Of a stretch of 64,000 bases of DNA, positions 60,701-64,000 are shown one piece after another. Both the position numbers and the translations under genes were made by a program. Origin of the DNA: Owenia fusiformis (taxonomy: Eukaryota; Annelida; Polychaeta; Sabellida; Oweniidae). Below the pieces are notes generated by a model that was given only the letters and a program-made list of their open reading frames with translations, searched no databases and was not told where the DNA came from. The stretch covers positions 29,341,248 through 29,405,247 of the forward strand of contig CAIIXF020000003.1 in NCBI GenBank assembly GCA_903813345.2. Direction: 5' to 3'. The stretch's first letter is position 1. Each line of letters opens with the position of its first letter.

Positions 60701-63700
60701 TTCCGTTGGCGTATTATCTTCAGCGAGAGACTTCCAGATTGAAGATGATTACTGTGTGATTGGACAGTAACGAGATATAATTGAATCGAGCATCCATCCT
60801 TTGATTTTAGTGCTAGCAAATTATGCACCTCAAAAACTCAATATCAGAGTTCATTACATCTACAAATATTGTTATAGTCTCATTTAGTATGATTATAGAC
60901 CAATACTGAGGCCATTAAGACATTTTTAAGTAGTTCTCTATCTGCTTTGTAACCGAATCTTTGTTATTGTTGTACTCTGATAATTCTACAAATGTCTGGT
61001 CACAGTGTAAAAAGCAAGGGAATAACATTTTTAGTTTTTCAGAAATCAGACCAAAGAATTACATTAAATGAATTTGAAATGACATTTAATCTTTTCACCA
61101 GTAAATAATTTAAAGGAAATATTTTGGAATGAATTTTTTACTCATTTCATTTCTTAAGAAACACACGTTCAGTGCTGTTTTAGTTTAATTATAAAAACCA
61201 TAGAAATGCATATCCAAACACTTTCAAGATATAACCTGTATTAATCAAGTTTACTAATCATCAATGCATTTGAAGTCAGTTCATCATCACTAATTCAGTC
61301 GAGAAGTGTTAATAGAATAAAGGACAAAAGTTAATGGAAAATTAGCAAGAAAACATATACAGTAGTACAATAGTTAAATGAGTTTATTTAAATATATAGA
61401 AAAAGGAGAAATAAATTAGAATAAAGCAGCCTTTATGCAGTAAAAGTATTAGAGATGACCATAATTGTGTCAAAATCAAAAGCCATGAGAACATAAACAG
61501 GATTACAGGATTTATAATCGGTACGGCAAAATGAATTTAGTGAGGCAAATAATATATTTCAATTCTTCCATACGACCCAATTTTCACAAGTAAAAGTCAC
61601 TTAGTGCGTTACTGGCTTTTATGCATGAGAGGATTTGTTAAAATAATTGAGAATACAACAAATACCCCGAATCAATAACTCCCCGGAAAAGGACTTTCAG
61701 TTAGTGTTACAAAATATGTTGTTGCAAGACAAGCAAATATGTCTCTGTGACTGAAAAATATCACGCTTGTCTAACTTTTGAATTAATTATTTAGCTTGTT
61801 CCTGGTTTTATTGCTAGCCTGCAAGTCTAGCGTGAAACCACCTTCAATGTTTTCAATAGTAATATGTTTTCATGAAGACATATGAAAATTGATTGTTTCT
61901 GTTTCACTTTCAGAAGATAAGTTTAAGCCAGATGACCACCAATAATCAACTATACCCTTGAATACAACATTGCACATGTATAACTATAATTTTTGAAATG
62001 TATGGCAATTGTTAAAACATCAATACAAATACAAAGACTTACAAAAAACAATCTACTATTCACAATGACATAATGTAGTATTATATAGAAGCATTGTGAA
62101 TTATGGCCAGAGGCAATGTACATAGAACTTGAGTACCTTGTAGCAGTCTATTGAATTGATTAGAATGTAATCCTTATCCTCTCTTTATAACTCTATTGAC
62201 CCTGAGGCTACCCTTTTCTATACTGTAGTTTGATTTAGCTTAGAGCTTCATTCCATGTACTTAGACCCTGATACAGGGTACTTTAACAAAGAAGTTACAC
62301 AAACAGATGACATAAATTTTCGTGTATTTTACTACGGTGTATTTCATATAATGTACATGTAGTTTGATTTTACTTCATTACAGAGCGTCATCTATACTCT
62401 GAGATAATCATTCAATCTTGCTTAAGCCATTCACAAAATCATTTTGTTCATTGCGTTCTTTACTAATAGGGTAAGGTGTCATGATTGCACTGAAAGAATG
62501 CGAGGAGATTAAGCCTTAACCCCATCAGGATACACCCAATCAAAATCCAGTTACCTTATCAAAATAGCAGCAACATGCAAATGTAACTGACATTCATATC
62601 ATATTGAAACTTCCAACAGGCCCGTAGCCAGGATTTGCCAAGGGGGTTCACTTTTTGAAAAATTCCAGGGGGGTTCACTTGTGACAATTTTGGTCCAAAA
62701 ATCGCCAAAATCACTTAAAAAGTGCTCAGAATAGTGAAAAACTTCATGATTTTGAAAGATTTTTTGAACCCATCGACCCCCCCCTGGCTTCGGGCCTGAA
62801 TAATAAACAACTACCTTTGGGGTCATTTAGATTTAATCAGTATCAAAACATTATATTTATCTCTCCTTTTTCAGAGCCTAATTACAAGGCATTGACACTC
62901 TGGGTATTCCTTAGCAGGTATTAATGATGGCAAATCTATTGAATGCACAGTTATTGATGAGTTTAATGTCAAACAGATGCGCCTAATTGAGTAACTGGTT
63001 TAAAGACCTGTTCTGATACAAATCGACACCTTCGGCTTTTCACATGCTAAGTCTTGATTACGTTCAGAGAGAGCATAGTGAATGAAGAGAAAATTCGGAA
63101 TTGATTAAATTGGGTTGTTATAACCTTACAGTTTTAATTCACAATAATTTTGTTTAAATTTACGCAAGAGAAACATTTGAAACAAATGTTCAAATAAAAT
63201 AATTTGATCTCACCATAATAAATAGAGAAATTGATTTCAAATCATTTTGTTACACAATACACTGCAGCAATCTAACATACAACCTCCTCAAAAATTGGTA
63301 GCAAAGACACAGTACTGGATAGCATAAAGCCTTTTTTTGTAGAATTTGAATTTCTTTATTAATAGGTCAAAAATCCATGACTATGATGAATTTTCAAAAC
63401 CACCAAACATAAACTGCAGGCTTTAACACATGGTCCAATGGGAGGGCTGTTTCCAAACTTTTGGAGGGGGGTGTAACCATTAACAGTATGTATGTATTTT
63501 CAGGGACCCTACACAGGAGGAGGCTTGAATCCTGCATGCTGCTTTGGTACTGCACTAGTGACCAATACTTGGAAAGATCATTGGGTAAATTACTATACAT
63601 TTGAGATACACCCCCCTAAAAAAAATTGGCAAATCTGATTGTTCATTCGATAGCATGTTTATGTTTGACTTTTTTAAACTTTGAATAAATAAACATTTTT

Positions 63701-64000
63701 TATGAATATGCAATGAACAAGCAAAATTAATTAACACATATATTATAGTAAATACTAATCATGTTAATAAGTTGTCTACATTTCAGGTTTATTGGGTTGG
63801 TCCTATCTTAGGTGGTATTATAGCCGGCCTTACATATATCTACAGCCAAGTATCCACTGGTGACAATACAACAATCACGAAAAAGGGAGCATTCAAGCGT
63901 TCATTAAAACGCCACAGACCAATCGATGGTCTTGTGCCCCTGGCTCAGAGTGAACACACGGATCATTCTAGAAGCCAGGTGTCACTTCATACAGAAATAA
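57703..64000 (+). CDS. Aquaporin with NPA and NPAC pore motifs, 3' end outside window
   Basis: Six-helix channel of the MIP family. Exons 57703-58329, 63504-63584 and 63787-64000 (open at the window end); introns fall after HLFA and after KDHW. Seen: N-terminal FWKAARSEYL (helix 1), a 30-residue Ser/Thr/Gln-rich extracellular loop A (TYSQPTTPVSDGS), helix 2 LTFGVALASG, SGGHLNPAVT (first NPA, 107-109), AEFIATLFLVY, HLFA, and GGGLNPACCFGTAL (second NPA, 218-220). By alignment with AQP1 the selectivity filter is Phe88, His206, Gly215 and Cys221: the filter Arg that normally follows the second NPA is Cys. The C-terminal tail is basic and Ser-rich (KRSLKRH). Water-selective AQP1/4-like background; substrate of this variant unknown. 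Confidence 0.92.
60103..60210 (+). repeat. Tandem repeat, three copies of 35 bp
   Basis: Unit ggtgtcatgtctttcatttc plus aggcctatttatcta, with single-base variation between copies. In aquaporin intron 1. Confidence 0.8.
62617..62798. mobile_element. 182-bp inverted-repeat MITE with CAGGCCCG ends
   Basis: Ends CAGGCCCGTAGCCAGG and, inverted, CAGGCCCGAAGCCAGG. Subterminal ggggggttcac and acccccccc runs. The end type (CAGGSCCG, G-rich subterminal) is like hAT-derived MITEs, but an 8-bp duplication is not recognisable in the flanks. A related fragment with gccaaaagctggctacggg is at 26355-26376. Confidence 0.65.

Larger units (their letters stand above)
58330..63503. other. Aquaporin intron 1 (5.2 kb)
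   Basis: No nested gene seen. Contents: short ggggtagttct repeats (58430-58520), an interspersed fragment with runs of gtctgtccgt (58763-58860), a threefold 35-bp tandem repeat (60103-60210) and an inverted-repeat element (62617-62798). The rest is AT-rich without recognisable structure. Confidence 0.6.

Overview
The window is nuclear DNA of an animal. Genes are split by GT-AG introns, intergenic DNA is AT-rich and full of small DNA transposons, and the genes are metazoan (GPI-type trehalase, C-type lectin/mucin proteins, PRP16/DHX38, aquaporin). Cys-rich secreted proteins, YY/ETS-like repeat content and a betaine-lipid-type enzyme suggest a marine invertebrate, probably a lophotrochozoan; I cannot name the species.

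Layout. 77-5693 (+): 3' part of a trehalase gene, with an unusual PAN/apple-like terminal exon (1415-1683) inside one intron and a decayed mariner transposon (3593-5018) in another. 6366-11724 (-): a 1249-residue type I membrane mucin with two C-type lectin domains, a giant Thr/Pro repeat exon, one transmembrane helix and a short tail with an NPEY motif. 15490-20795 (+): its divergently oriented paralogue, 823 residues, three lectin domains, secreted, ending in an unrelated Cys-rich domain. The two genes keep near-identical introns, so they arose by recent inverted duplication followed by change of the 3' end. 20796-24928: repeats plus one decayed unknown ORF. 24929-26689 (-): a two-exon BtaA-like (DUF3419) gene, the enzyme of betaine-lipid headgroup synthesis in bacteria, algae and fungi. 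26690-31221: inverted-repeat elements.

31222-54472 (+): complete 24-coding-exon DHX38/PRP16 splicing helicase gene; all exon phases join to one 1237-residue frame. Two genes lie antisense inside its introns: a two-exon 145-residue secreted cationic Cys-rich peptide precursor (40156-43192), whose own intron is occupied by a perfect-ended Transib/RAG-like non-autonomous transposon (41387-42680), and a two-exon 429-residue trypsin-fold protease with an intact His/Asp/Ser triad (49763-51333). 57703-64000 (+): aquaporin, cut by the window end, with Cys in place of the selectivity-filter Arg after the second NPA.

The most notable items are the animal BtaA homologue, the nested secreted peptide gene, the membrane-mucin/secreted-lectin inverted pair, the Transib-like element with about ten internal copies of one motif, the altered aquaporin pore, and the trehalase with a changed lid loop. 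All exon models were built by hand from splice signals, phase continuity and family motifs; no search was run.
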